A DNA stretch of 64,000 nt from Persicaria tinctoria. Its lineage: Eukaryota > Streptophyta > Magnoliopsida > Caryophyllales > Polygonaceae. Each line of letters starts with the position of its first letter. Within the stretch, counting starts at the first letter, position 1. Below the pieces are notes generated by a model. The model had not been told where the DNA came from. It worked only from the letters and a program-made list of their open reading frames with translations, and searched no databases. Below are positions 44,880 through 54,956 of this stretch, piece by piece. A program made the position numbers and the translations under genes. Where the stretch lies: assembly GCA_037127255.1 (NCBI GenBank), contig JBANSL010000020.1, positions 51,621,098 to 51,685,097 of the forward strand, given 5' to 3'.

Positions 44880-47800
44880 ATGGAATGCAAAAATCAGAAA
44901 TCCTCCAATGCTGAATATGACTGCCTTCTCTTTGGTAAGATGAACTTCAAATTGATCTATTCAATGTACAATGGTATTCAGTAAAACCTACAATGAATGT
45001 ATGTGTTAAATGTGTTGCAGATCTGGATGATACTCTTTACCCGATTAGTTCGGGTATCGCCAAACAGTGCTCCACTAACATTCAAGGTCTGCATATCCCA
45101 ATTCCATCCATCCTCTCATAAGTTATCAAGTTAATTCCTTTGCCTCAATTGATTGACTGATTGGTTGGTTTGTAAAAGGATTTAGGAACTCAGTTGATAA
45201 TTATCATACTGAGGTTATGTATTTATATATAGAGATTATATAGAGGATATTCCAAAAGATACACATGATACAAATAAGGATAAATATATCTACAGATATA
45301 GATAGAATAACGATAGATAGAATATATCTCTAATACCCCCTGCAAGCTCATGGAGGAGGACCGACATGAAGCTTGGATCGAAGCTGTTCAAAATGAAGAG
45401 TACCAAGGGCTTTCGTGAAGATGTCAGCCACTTGCTCAGTTGCACCGATGTGGCGAACATGAAGCTCATCGGAGTCGACCATCTCTCGAACAAAATGAAA
45501 ATCGACATGAATGTGCTTGGAACGGTTGTTCAAGACAGGATTGCGAGCCATGAAGGTAGCGCTGAGACTGTCGCAGAGAAGAACCGGACGTGTGAGAAGA
45601 CGATGTCGGAGATCAAACAAGAGAGACTTGATCCAGGCCAACTCAGCCGCAGTGACAGCAATGGCACAATATTCGGCCTCTGTACTAGAACGAGCCACGA
45701 CCTTCTGCTTGCGAGAGGTCCAGCTGACGAGAGTGTTGCCAAAGTAAATGGCAAAACCAAACTGAGACCGAAATTCGTCAGGGTCCGACGCCCAGCCCGC
45801 ATCGGAGAAGGCTGTGAGTGTGAACCTGGGAGCTGGCCGGATGGTGAACTGATGAGAAAGCGTGCCCTTGAGATAACGGAGAATGCGCTTGACTGCATTC
45901 CAGTGAGAGTCCATGGGACAATGCATGAGCTGACATACCCGATTAACAACATAGGAGATCTCAAGACGAGTGACGGTGACTTACTGAAGAGCACCAACGA
46001 TGCTGCGATACAGAGTGGGATCCTAGAAGGGATCACCGTCCTTTGTCAGGCGAGTGTGCGGCTCAGCAGGACTCGAGATAGGCCTAGAATCCGCCATCTT
46101 GGACTTGGTGAGAAGATCACGAATGTACTTTTGCTGACAGAGGAGTAAGCAATCCGAAGAGCTCACCACCTCAATTCCAAGGAAGAAATGAAGATCACCA
46201 AGGTCCTTAAGCGAGAAGGCCCGGTGAAGCTTAGCAGTGAAGGTCGCAATAAGAGAATCTGAGCTGCCGGTGACAATCAGATCATCAACATATACCAAGA
46301 CATAGATCACACTTGATGGGGTACCGTAAACAAAAAGAGAGCAATCAGACTGACAACTTCGGAACCCATAGGTGAGCAAGAAAGCCTTGAGCTTACTGAA
46401 CTAGGCACGAGGTGCCTGTTTCAGACCATATAGCGCCTTACGAAGAAGGCAGACGTGATTTGGCCGAGACTTGTCAACGAAACCAGGAGGCTGCTCCATG
46501 TAGACCTGCTCATGTAAGTCACCATTCAGGAAAGCGTTATTGATATCAAGTTGCTTAATCGGCCATCTGAATGTCAGCGCAATCGTGAGGACCAGACGAA
46601 TTGTCGTAGGCCGAACAACTGGGTTGAACGTGTCGAAGTAATCAATACCCTCTTCCCGATGGTAACCTTTTGCCACTAGATGCGCTTTGTAGCGCTCAAT
46701 AGATCCATTTGCTTTCCGTTTGACCCTATAAACCCACTTGCAACCCACAACGTTAGTAGATCGAGGACGTAGAACCAAAGACCATGTGCCATTCTTAGAT
46801 AGCGCATCGAGTTCTGTTGACATGGCAGTGACCCATTCAGGGGATTGGGTGGCTTGGCGAAAGGTTTTGGGTTCATGATGAGGGTAAGGGTCGGGAGTAA
46901 GTGGATGTTTTGTGGTGTGAAGGGCTTTGGGTTTAAGGTCACCCGTCCGAGCACGAGTTGCCATGGGATGAGTGCTGTTATCAGCAGGGCGGAGGTGTTG
47001 GAGGACAGGTAGGTGGTACTGGTGAGGGTGCAGGAGTATGCTCAGCAGATGGGATAGAGGGTGTGGGAGATGAGGGTGATGAGGCTATAGGTGTAGCCGG
47101 TGGGGATGGGATGTCGAAGGGCAGCGGCTGCTGAGGGGGCTGCAGGGGCTGCTGTAAGCGGGACTGTGGAGTGTCAGTGATGGCATGAGGCGACGGCAGC
47201 GACTGGTTGGCATGGGGCACAATCGACGAAGAGGTGTGGACAACCGATGACAGAAGGTCAACGGATAGAGGTGGACTGTAGGACTCGGTAGGAGGTAGGG
47301 GTGTGCATAACCGGGTATCGGACACAAACCGGTTAACCGTGTCGGGTACCCCGGAACCATTAAGGTGAAAATGGGTGATCCGAACACGATCCGATTAGTA
47401 TCGGATACCCGACACGAAAACGTAAACGGTTTCGTGTCGGATATCCGTGTAACCCGACACGAACCGTTTGCAATGAGAAGGTGAGAACGAAAAACACATT
47501 GATGTCAAACCGCTCAAATCCATTTACTTGGATGGAAGGCAAAAAATTACATGAATCAATCGAAGAACAAGAGAAAAATAAATATGGATATCGCAAATCA
47601 AAATGATCCAAACAAAACAATCATGTTCAGGGGTATTGGGTAGTCACCGATTCACCAGGGCGTTGGAGATGGTTGGAAGAATCCAGATCTAGATGAATAT
47701 TGGCCAAATCTGGAGATTTAAAGGGTTGAGACTTGAGAGAGAGTCACCAATTGCAGTAGCCCTTATCGCTGCATCCGAAGACTTGGAGAGGGTTGAAGGA

Positions 47801-50770
47801 GAGAGCCTTCAATCACCCTTCACTCCCCTTGAAAGAGTCTTCAACTCACTAGGCGGCGACAATCCTCGAAGCCGGAGCAGTGCCCCGTCGTCGCCAGGAC
47901 GAGTGGATCCGGGGCCGAGCAGTGCCCTGTCGCCGACAATCCTCCACAGCTTCATTGGATTTGGAGAGAAAGAGAGAGGCCAAGACGAGTGGATCCGAGG
48001 CTGAGCAGTGCCCTGTCGCCGGCAATCCTCCACAGCTTCGTTGGATTTGGAGAGAGAGATGCTGGCTTTGGAGAATATGAGAGATTTGCCTGTGTAGTTT
48101 GTACGCTAGGCGGTTAGGGTTTGTATTTCAGCAGAAAAAGGGAACTTTTTTAATAAAAAAACGCATAAAAAGGGAACTTTTTTAATAAAAAAAAAACGCA
48201 GCTACAAAAATGACGGGGATAAGATTCGAACCCCCAACCTTTTGAATTGACAGCATGAACCCGGGCGTCCCTAACCAAATGAGCCAATTTACTTTAATGT
48301 TTCATCAGACACAGTATAATACTAGTACTATCATTATAGTACCGTACTTATATATATATATAAAAATTAAACGGTTCGTGTCGGGTACTCGACAAAGCGA
48401 TTTGCCCGACCCGAACACGAACCGTTTAAAGCCGTGTTTTCTCGGTTCGTGTCATTATCGTGTCGTGATTTTTCGGTTTCGGGTTTTTTCGTGTCGTGTT
48501 GTCGTGTTTTCGTGTCGTGTTTTCGGTTTCGGGTTTTTCTACACACCCCTACCGAGAGGGAGGCTGGCGCGAGGACTGGCGAGACGGAGGCCGATCAGAA
48601 GAGCCCCTGCGAGAGGACCCGCCGTGCTGCTGTCCAAAGTTCGCAGTCGGTTGGGAGGCGGCGGCAGTCCGAGCCTCATCAGCCAGACGTTCCTCCTCTC
48701 GAAGGAGAAACCCAAGAAGGTTGCCGGGATCCAAAGTATCCAGCTTTATGTTGAGGGCAGCGCGTAGCGGCCCATAGGACGAATCCAGGCCGTGGAGAAC
48801 AGCCGAGATGAAGTCGTCATCAGACACGGGATGAGAGCAATCAGCCAGAGAGTTAACGATGTTGCGCTTCTGCTCGAAGTACTCAATCATAGGCAGATTA
48901 CCTTTTTGAAGAGTGTTGAGTTGTTGCTTGAGATACATCGATCGGGCGCGAGACTGTGCCTGAAACATCCTTTCAATGGTAGTCCAGGCTTGAAAGGAAG
49001 TTTCAAACTTGGTGAGATAGCCAAGTAGTTGCTGCGTGATGGTGGTGCGGAGCCAGATAAGAACAAATTTGTCCCGTCGCTTCCAAGTGAGGAAGGCAGG
49101 ATTGGGAGACGTTGATGCCGGAACGGTGTCGTAGCCAGCGTGGTGACGGTGGCCGGAGGAGCCACATCAGATGTGACAAAAGCCTTTAATTCAAAGGCAT
49201 CTAGGGCATCCAAGACATTGGTACGCCAAATGGAATAGTTGGTGCGGTCTAATTTGAACGAGAAGACCGGAAAGTGAAGAGATCCAGAGGAGTCGTCACT
49301 GAGAGCAGCGGCGAGAAAGGAGGTGCTGGATTTCGACGAGCCGGGTTCAGTGCTGCCGGTCGACGCCGATGAGGAGGCAGGGGTGCCGTCAGGGGTGGTG
49401 GACATGGTGATTAGGGTTTGTTACAAAAAGGATCTTGCTCCGATACCATAAAAGGATTTAGGAACTCGGTTGATAATTATCATACTGAGGTTATGTATTT
49501 ATATATAGAGATTACATAGAAGATATTCCAAAAGATACATATGATACAAATAAGGATAAATATATCTACAGATATAGATAGAATAACGATAGATAGAATA
49601 TATCTCTAATAGTTTGTGTGATTTCTTGTTGCCTTAGAATACATGGTTAAAAAGCTCGGTATCGATCAAAGTCAAGTTGCTGATATGTGTTATCTGTTGT
49701 ACAAGTACTATGGACCAACCATGGCCGGTTTGAAGGTTAGTTTTCGACTTTCTTGATTTATTGCTTGTTGGTTGAAGTACTTAAATCCCTTGATATCACA
49801 GGTATGTATGAGTTAGACTATGATGACTATCACAGGTATGTATGAGTTTCATTTGAACATTACAAATACACAATTTTATGTAATTTGTCAAATGAATGAT
49901 GAAAATGTTAAATCTGTGGATTGCTGCTTTGAAGCTTTGTCCATGGGAGGCTACCTTACGAGTTACTCAAACCTGATCCTGTTATGAAGAGTATCTTGCT
50001 CAGCCTCCCAATCCGAAAAGTTGTGAGTTCCTCTTCCTAAAATGTAGTTTCTTAGGGTACTTCAATTGTGATTCCTTTTTGCAATTCTGAATTAGGTGTT
50101 TACGAATTCCGACAAGACACACGCATTGAGAGCTCTTGCAAGGCTTGGTCTAGAGGATTGCTTTGATAGGATAATCTGCTTCGAAACCTTGAATCCGACA
50201 AGTATGGGACTAATGGGAGACTCGACAGCTTTTGGCCCCGAAATCTTTGAGGTTATGAAATATCCTGCTGAATCTAACAATGATCTCACACTTCCAATGA
50301 CACCAATTGTTTGCAAACCTTTCAAGGAATCGTTTGAACAGGCTTTCAGGATTGCGGAAATTGATCCTGGAAGAACGGTATATCGGATCCTTGCTGTCTT
50401 TTGGTTCAACAGTTCATCTGCTGTTGGATTGAGTATTAAACTAGTTTTTATTCTTTCAATTGTTTTTCGATGACAGCATCCGCAATTTGCAGACTGCGAA
50501 ACGAATGGGCCTTCACACTGTATTGGTAAGATGAAGATTACAGTACAGTTTATCACAACCTGTCTCTACTAAAGACCCTTATTTGATCATACAAGTTTCG
50601 GTGGTGTCGCACAGGTGGGCAGCTCCCAGCGACCAGAAGGCGCAGATTACGCATTGGAGAGCATTCACAACATCAAGAAAGCGTTTCAAGAGCTGTTGGA
50701 AGCTGATGACAAGGCGGAAAATGTTAGATACTCGCGGAAGGACTCTATAGAGATGCCAATGTCAGCATGA
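44880..50770 (+). CDS. HAD-superfamily pyrimidine 5'-nucleotidase-like gene with a Copia in intron 2
   Basis: Proposed exons: 44880-44934, 45021-45086, 49638-49735, 49813-49835, 49935-50022, 50096-50377, 50445-50525, 50615-50770 (about 282 aa, usual for the family). Motif I is FDLDDTLYP, split between exons 1 and 2; motif II VFTNSDK; then LGLEDCFDRIICFETLNPT; the acidic motif FFDDSIRNLQ; and GADYALESIHNIKKAF near the end. The family hydrolyses phosphate monoesters such as nucleotides; the substrate is not shown here. Two exons look damaged. In exon 4 the strong acceptor (49800-49801) gives a frameshift, and only a weaker AG at 49811 keeps frame, losing about five residues. Exon 7's expected acceptor is CAA (50457-50459) instead of CAG; an upstream AG at 50443 keeps frame with five extra residues. 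It may be functional or decaying. Confidence 0.72.
45173..45335 (-). repeat. 3' LTR of the intronic Copia
   Basis: 163 bp, TAAAAGGATTTAGGAACTC to ATATCTCTAATA. The sense polypurine stretch GCAGGGGG adjoins it. Confidence 0.88.
45348..46964 (-). pseudogene. Intronic Copia RT and RNase H, broken by stops
   Basis: RT begins with the linker end MATRARTGDLKPKAL and runs through CKWVYRVKRKANGSIERYKA, LDINNAFLNGDLHEQVYMEQ and YGLKQAPRA. A stop at the next codon (46401) replaces the usual W. The frame then continues as YGFRSCQSDCSLFVY, YVDDLIVTGSS and LGDLHFFLGIEV to another stop near 46023. RNase H (45348-45926) has FSDAGWASDPDEFRS, STEAEYCAIA, LCDSLSATFMA and ADIFTKALG. The catalytic motifs survive but in-frame stops block translation. 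Confidence 0.9.
46981..47295 (-). pseudogene. Pro/Ser-rich linker of the Copia polyprotein
   Basis: The minus frame reads PPTESYSPPLSVDLLSSVV followed by long Pro/Ser/Thr runs. This low-complexity spacer normally lies between integrase and reverse transcriptase. Integrase itself is absent upstream. Confidence 0.65.
47868..48065. repeat. Approximately 86-bp tandem repeat in the hAT-like element
   Basis: GACGAGTGGATCCG(G/A)GGC, then GAGCAGTGCCCTGTCGCC, CAATCCTCCACAGCTTC and TTGGATTTGGAGAG recur at about 47898 and 47984, with a partial copy from 47868. Confidence 0.75.
48211..48288 (-). other. tRNA-like Pol III box A/B sequence
   Basis: The minus strand reads TTGGCTCATTTGGTTAGGG (box A-like), then 40 bases later GGTTGGGGGTTCGAATC (box B), followed by TTATCCCCGTCA. 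Sequences of this form are common in plant genomes as tRNA pseudogenes or SINE heads. The acceptor stem does not close convincingly, so it is not called a tRNA gene. Confidence 0.4.
48552..49405 (-). pseudogene. Intronic Copia gag, frameshifted
   Basis: It starts MSTTPDGTPASSSASTGSTE at 49405. The first frame shows FKLDRTNYSIWRTNVLDALD, a typical Copia gag N-terminus, and is shifted near 49030-49080. It resumes with RARSMYLKQQLNTLQKGN, EYFEQKRNIVNSLAD and ISAVLHGLDSSYGPLRAAL, ending in the Ser/Arg/Pro-rich tail where the hAT-like element interrupts it. The zinc knuckle is not present. Confidence 0.88.
49437..49448 (-). promoter_or_regulatory. Primer-binding site of the intronic Copia
   Basis: The sense strand reads TGGTATCGGAGC, one base from the standard initiator-tRNA-Met complement TGGTATCAGAGC, directly next to the 5' LTR. 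Confidence 0.85.
49449..49611 (-). repeat. 5' LTR of the intronic Copia
   Basis: 163 bp, matching 45173-45335 with four substitutions noted by eye. Confidence 0.88.
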
Positions 50771-51027
50771 TCTGTGGTGTATGTTGCATTATGTATTGAT
50801 GTTCAAATCACTCTCAAACTCCAAATTTGTATTTGGGATTCAGCAACAAACTCAGCAAAGATAAAAGGCCAAAAATTAAGCTAACTATGAAGCAAATTGA
50901 TACATTAGTGAGTGTTTCACATCTAATTTGGCATCAACTAGGTACAGATTCGACATCATACATATCAGTCAGTTCATCGGTTGTGTTCCTCACGAGAGGA
51001 TGATCGACGAATGAATCCTAGAAGTCA
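50771..51027. other. Convergent intergenic region between HAD and GRAS genes
   Basis: 257 bp between the two stop codons. It should hold both 3' untranslated regions, which may overlap because the genes converge. Confidence 0.5.
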
Positions 51028-52986
51028 TTAGTTATTTCCTGCAGGTTTCCAACAAGAGAGGGCAAATAGAATCCTGCCTTTCCAGCCCTGAAGGATCCAG
51101 TGTCCATCTTCGTCGACCACGAAATCCTTGTGGTAGTTTCCCTTAGTAATATCCTTTGCTCTATGAACCAGATCCCTGCCTATAGGCTGCTCCTTAAAGC
51201 CGGCCCTCAACGTACGAACCTGCCACTGCTTGTACGTCTCCGGTCTAGCCACTCTCTCGTTTCCTTCACTAGCTACAACGTTCAAGATCTCGGTCCCGTG
51301 CAAGTTTTGCTCGATCAGCCTCCTCTCGTTGTCTTCACGGGGCATTGTCGATTCATAGATGTCAAACATGGATATGAAGTTGAACAAGGCCTCCCTAAAC
51401 CGTGAGGTGAAGAATGGAACTCCATAAGAGCCATTCACAACTCCATGAATGAAGATGTCGGGTTTTAGCTTCCTGATCAGCCTCAAGAAAGCATCCCTTG
51501 GGCACTCAAGATCAGCTGTTTCATCCAGCAATGTGGTTGCACGGTACTGACAGTTCACCATCACCAACTCGCCCTTGTCAATTTTGAAATCTTCTTCACG
51601 AATCGTCTCCCAGGGCTTCGCTATCGCGTGGTAGTCGAATGGCACCTTGAATCTCTCACAAAATGCCTTCAGACGACGCCCTGTTTGCTCCACCTTCTCT
51701 GCAGGGCGGAATCCATCCAACGGATAATCTATCCCTGTTATCCGAAGCCTAGGTGGCCCATTTGGCCTCTCTGATAGGCGCTCTATGAGGCTCGGCCATT
51801 GGAACCCATGGTAGATACCGAAATCTATGACATGAATCTGCGCCGCCTTCTCAGCCAACCTCGCAATCATCATATTCGAAACATAAAAAGATGTCCTGAA
51901 AATGGGGACAGCTGAAGCATAACACTCGTAGGCCTTCAACACTCCTGAAGGCGAGACTTGCGAATTGACGAAGTGGTAGTAGAGTTCTGAGCCAGTGCCA
52001 GCCATTCTGGCCTCAAGACCATCGGCAAAGTAATGTGCAACCCTCTGGATGCAATCACCGAAAGGCGAAGAGTGCTCCCAGATCTGCTGTAGAAGGCTAT
52101 TCGCAGCCTTGAAATCGAAACCAGAAACTGCTTGTGCACAGAGATTAAGCATAGTCCTTAGATCAACCACTTTCTCCCTACCACTGCTTCGCTTCTTTGC
52201 TCGCGATTTCCTTCCCTTGGACTTGTTTGCATTCGGGTTTTCACCCGCCCTGCCTGCCAAGGACTGCTTATCCTTCTCATTCTTAGGCAGCAGTACATCA
52301 TCAAACTGCTGTAATACTTGGTGCTCCTCAGCATCATCATCACAGGCTGCAAGATGCTTGTTACTTCTCAAATCTTGAAAATCGCCATTTTCATCCCTTT
52401 GATGAACCTTCCTTCCTTGCCTCTCTCTGGCCAGATTAGTGTCATTACCAACAGTCATAGACACACTGTTTTTGGAGCTACCAATGGAGCCATGAGATGG
52501 AGAAATAGAATCAAATGGGTAATTTAACTCATCATTCATGTACAGAAATGGCACAGTTTGATCCTGATAGAGGATACAGCTGCTGGGTTCAGGGAATTCG
52601 TCGTTAGGGACTTCAATGGTTGGATGAAAGAACGATTGGTACGGGTTAGATGATGAGGAAGGATGGTTTGATTCGGTGAGGGCATCGTAGAATGACCTCT
52701 CAGTGGCCACAAGAGCCCCATCATCTGGCAATGTGGCGAGTGAATTTTCTGAATCTTCTTCTTCCATGAGAACCTCATGGATGTAATTGAGACAAGTTTC
52801 AAAGTACTCGGGCTTATCAGTGGAGTAGTAATAGGAGGATGGGGCGGAAATTGGGACCAAATAAGAGCTGTGACTCGGTTCATCTGACTGAAGAAGATGA
52901 TGGACTGGAATTAGGGTTTGGATGGGGTCATGATTTTGACCGAATTCAATCAATTCATCGGAAATGCCGGATAAGAAATCCATCAT
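51028..52986 (-). CDS. SCL: GRAS transcription regulator, scarecrow-like (LISCL subfamily)
   Basis: A complete 652-residue single-exon coding region, starting MMDFLSGISDELIEFGQNHD; two consecutive ATGs, the first at 52986. Residues 1-250 are acidic, Ser-rich and variable, as in LISCL proteins. A basic patch KSKGRKSRAKKRSSGREK (255-272) is a likely nuclear signal. The GRAS domain follows: LHRI from VVDLRTMLNLCAQAV (about 273), the VHIID motif as IHVIDFG (384-390), then FQWPSLIERLSERPNGPPRL, LHRII, the PFYRE region (PRDAFLRLIRKLKPDIFIHG; FFTSRFREALFNFIS) and SAW from about 584 (KQWQVRTLRAGFKEQPI to CWKP). Members act in the nucleus as transcriptional co-regulators in stress and development; SCL14-type proteins work with TGA factors. 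The exact orthologue is not assigned. Confidence 0.95.
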   Translation of the reverse strand: MMDFLSGISDELIEFGQNHDPIQTLIPVHHLLQSDEPSHSSYLVPISAPSSYYYSTDKPEYFETCLNYIHEVLMEEEDSENSLATLPDDGALVATERSFYDALTESNHPSSSSNPYQSFFHPTIEVPNDEFPEPSSCILYQDQTVPFLYMNDELNYPFDSISPSHGSIGSSKNSVSMTVGNDTNLARERQGRKVHQRDENGDFQDLRSNKHLAACDDDAEEHQVLQQFDDVLLPKNEKDKQSLAGRAGENPNANKSKGRKSRAKKRSSGREKVVDLRTMLNLCAQAVSGFDFKAANSLLQQIWEHSSPFGDCIQRVAHYFADGLEARMAGTGSELYYHFVNSQVSPSGVLKAYECYASAVPIFRTSFYVSNMMIARLAEKAAQIHVIDFGIYHGFQWPSLIERLSERPNGPPRLRITGIDYPLDGFRPAEKVEQTGRRLKAFCERFKVPFDYHAIAKPWETIREEDFKIDKGELVMVNCQYRATTLLDETADLECPRDAFLRLIRKLKPDIFIHGVVNGSYGVPFFTSRFREALFNFISMFDIYESTMPREDNERRLIEQNLHGTEILNVVASEGNERVARPETYKQWQVRTLRAGFKEQPIGRDLVHRAKDITKGNYHKDFVVDEDGHWILQGWKGRILFALSCWKPAGNN

Positions 52987-53640
52987 GAATTCGGTAGATC
53001 GATTGTTAACAAGAAGATTCCAGTAGGAATCAAATATGCTAAATCTCGAACTACAGAAACCCTAAAAATTGAGCACCTTTGTGCGAATCTAATTCGATCA
53101 AAGATCAGAACTTTTCAACAGAAAACAAACCAAATGGCTTTGAATTCGATTAAAGGGGGTAGTAATTGACTTGGGAATTGGGATGAGACGGATTTATGCA
53201 AGTTGGATGAAGGACCTAGAATATTCAGAATCTTCAGATAGAAAGAGAGATCGTCTGGAGATCGGCGACGACCTGTATAGAAAGAAGAGACGAAGCTCGA
53301 AATCGATTAAACGGACCACACTTGCAGTTGCAGGCTCGAATTGATTTAAACCCTCGAGAAAACGGGGAAAACAAAAAAAGGAAAACCACAATCCAAGCTG
53401 GAAACTTCTTCGAAAATGCCTCCTCGTACCTGTAATTGAATTTAGACAGCGGGAAAATCAGATTGAAGGGAAGTGCGAATCGCCGATCTGACGGAGGAAT
53501 CAGGGGAGTGACCGTTGGAGGCGGTCTGAGACGGTGTCAACGGGTACCTGTATCAGTGTTACCCAATCAGAAAGCGACATGTGGCGGGCCCCGTTTGTAG
53601 AATTAAACGTCGTCGTCTCCGAATCTACCTTAGTATAGTA
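52987..53640 (-). promoter_or_regulatory. 5' UTR and promoter region of the GRAS gene
   Basis: On the minus strand AATTTTTAG|GGTTTCTG at about 53070 resembles a 3' splice site, so a 5'-UTR intron is plausible, as in many LISCL genes. ACACTGATACAGG and a CCACATGTCGC segment (about 53576-53586) lie further upstream. No start site can be fixed. Confidence 0.35.
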
Positions 53641-53899
53641 CTGTAGTTTGCAAATCTGGATTTTATTCTAATTTACATCCACTTGTTATTTAAATTCTCC
53701 CTATGGTTTAAAAAAAAATTGTTTTTTGCACTTCACATAACAGATTCTTGATCAAGGCAAAATGATTCCACCTTTTCTCTTCATGTATTGCTATTTTTTT
53801 TTCAAGTTACTTTAATCAAACTATCTAGAAACTATACAAAAATTGTGGTTTAAACATGAAAACTCCGCCATAGGACACTCCACATGTGGTTTAGTTTTA

Positions 53900-54150
53900 C
53901 TCCCTCCGTCCGCAAAAACTTGTCATTTTAGCTTCCGGCACAATATTTAAGAAATATGTAAACTACCTAGATTGCCCCTACTTTTGTCATAATTATATCA
54001 AAGCAAAGTACAATTGCATTTTTCAAAGTAATTCAAAATTTAAACAAATGAGGGTAATTTTGGAAACATATGGGTAAAAACTCCAAAGTGACAAGTTTTT
54101 TTGGATAAAATCAAAAGTCTAAAACGACAAGTTTTCGCGGACGGAGGGAG
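53900..54150. mobile_element. Stowaway MITE
   Basis: TIRs CTCCCTCCGTCCGC and GCGGACGGAGGGAG are perfect complements. TA flanks both ends (53898-53899, 54151-54152). Length 251 bp. Internal ACTTGTCATTTTA and GACAAGTTTT extend the inverted repeat. Confidence 0.92.
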
Positions 54151-54152
54151 TA

Positions 54153-54595
54153 ATTATTTAGAGTATCATAACTTGCATTTTGTCAATTCTCTTTCATCCA
54201 CTTCATTTTAATATTTGGTACTTCACAACTATGATACTTGGCATGAATAACTTATTTCACCTTTTGTATCAAAATTGTTTTTTTTTGCAATTTTTTTGGT
54301 AAGTATAAATCAAATAGGACCTACTATTGATGTTTGATTGGATAATATTCTATGATATTGTGTCATATTGAGTACCATATGTATGATACTTGAGCTCACT
54401 TTTTCTTTTTGGTTCTTTCAAAAATATGATTTTTTTACATTTCCTTTTATTTTTATTGTTATGGTACTTGGAGTACCAACATAAAAGATGCTCTTAAGAT
54501 TATATGTGTTATTTTTAGAGAATTTAAATTGAGTAAATAACTTGATTTTTTTTATTTTTTTAATATCATATAGTGTATTTTTCAATGAAATAATA
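54153..54595. other. Intergenic AT-rich sequence
   Basis: Repeated TATGATACTTG and AGTACCA phrases suggest degenerate repetition, but no gene or element borders are recognised. Confidence 0.35.
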
Positions 54596-54609
54596 TTCAC
54601 TATACCAAA

Positions 54610-54872
54610 CCAATGACCTATTACCCTAGTGGTAAGAGTGAGGTGTTTCCTTGTGCCTCACTACAATGAGGTCAATGGTTCAAATCCCACTAGGAGCAAT
54701 TTGTGCTATAGTGGGTACTCATGTCTTGGTTTACCGTGGCATGAGTGAGCCTGTCTTGCGGCTTGCCGCTTGGCTTACCCAACTCGAGTGCTTTGCAGAC
54801 TAGTGCTCGGCCCGTGGATGATCTGTCGATAACCTTGGAACCTCCACGTCATCAAAAAAATAAAAATAAAAA
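54610..54872 (+). mobile_element. tRNA-derived SINE
   Basis: Box A-like CTAGTGGTAAGAG and box B GGTTCAAATCC lie in the first 80 bp. A tRNA-unrelated body follows and the element ends in an A-rich tail (ATCAAAAAAATAAAAATAAA). A 14-bp target duplication TTCAC(T/A)ATACCAAA flanks it (54596-54609 and 54873-54886, one mismatch). Length 263 bp. The frame at 54745 is spurious. Confidence 0.88.
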
Positions 54873-54956
54873 TTCACAATACCAAAAAATGGAAGCTCTA
54901 GCTTTTCCATCAAAATATAAACAAAAATGTTTTACCGAATATAATGGTGGACAATA

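Larger units (their letters stand above)
47296..48551. mobile_element. hAT-like element inside the intronic Copia
   Basis: TIRs TAGGGGTGTG and CACACCCCTA bracket 1,256 bp. The subterminal regions carry degenerate CGTGTCGGGTA / CCCGACACGAA words on both sides (47325-47470, 48370-48540). No 8-bp duplication is visible (GTAGGAGG against CCGAGAGG), which fits a deletion of Copia sequence next to it. No transposase. The interior contains an approximately 86-bp repeat and a tRNA-like sequence. Confidence 0.65.
45173..49611 (-). mobile_element. Ty1/copia element in intron 2 of the HAD gene, antisense, internally deleted
   Basis: 163-bp LTRs (45173-45335 and 49449-49611) are bounded by a 5-bp duplication GTTTG (45168-45172, 49612-49616). 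The LTRs differ at 4 positions by eye (about 2.5%). Their ends are TA...TA instead of the usual TG...CA. The sense strand is opposite to the host gene. Gag, the pre-RT linker, RT and RNase H remain. The zinc knuckle, protease and integrase are missing, and a hAT-like element sits at that junction. Confidence 0.9.

Noticed and set aside
45366..46148. Long plus-strand open frame of 260 codons
   Set aside because: It is the antisense shadow of the Copia RNase H and RT domains; the minus strand carries the recognised catalytic motifs.
48693..48780. Plus-strand GC-rich frames at 48255-48777
   Set aside because: They cross from the hAT-like element into antisense Copia gag and have no domain.
50378..50473. 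Read-through of HAD exon 6 into the following sequence as the true protein end
   Set aside because: It would lose the FFDDS motif and the conserved C-terminus that are clearly present in exons 7 and 8.
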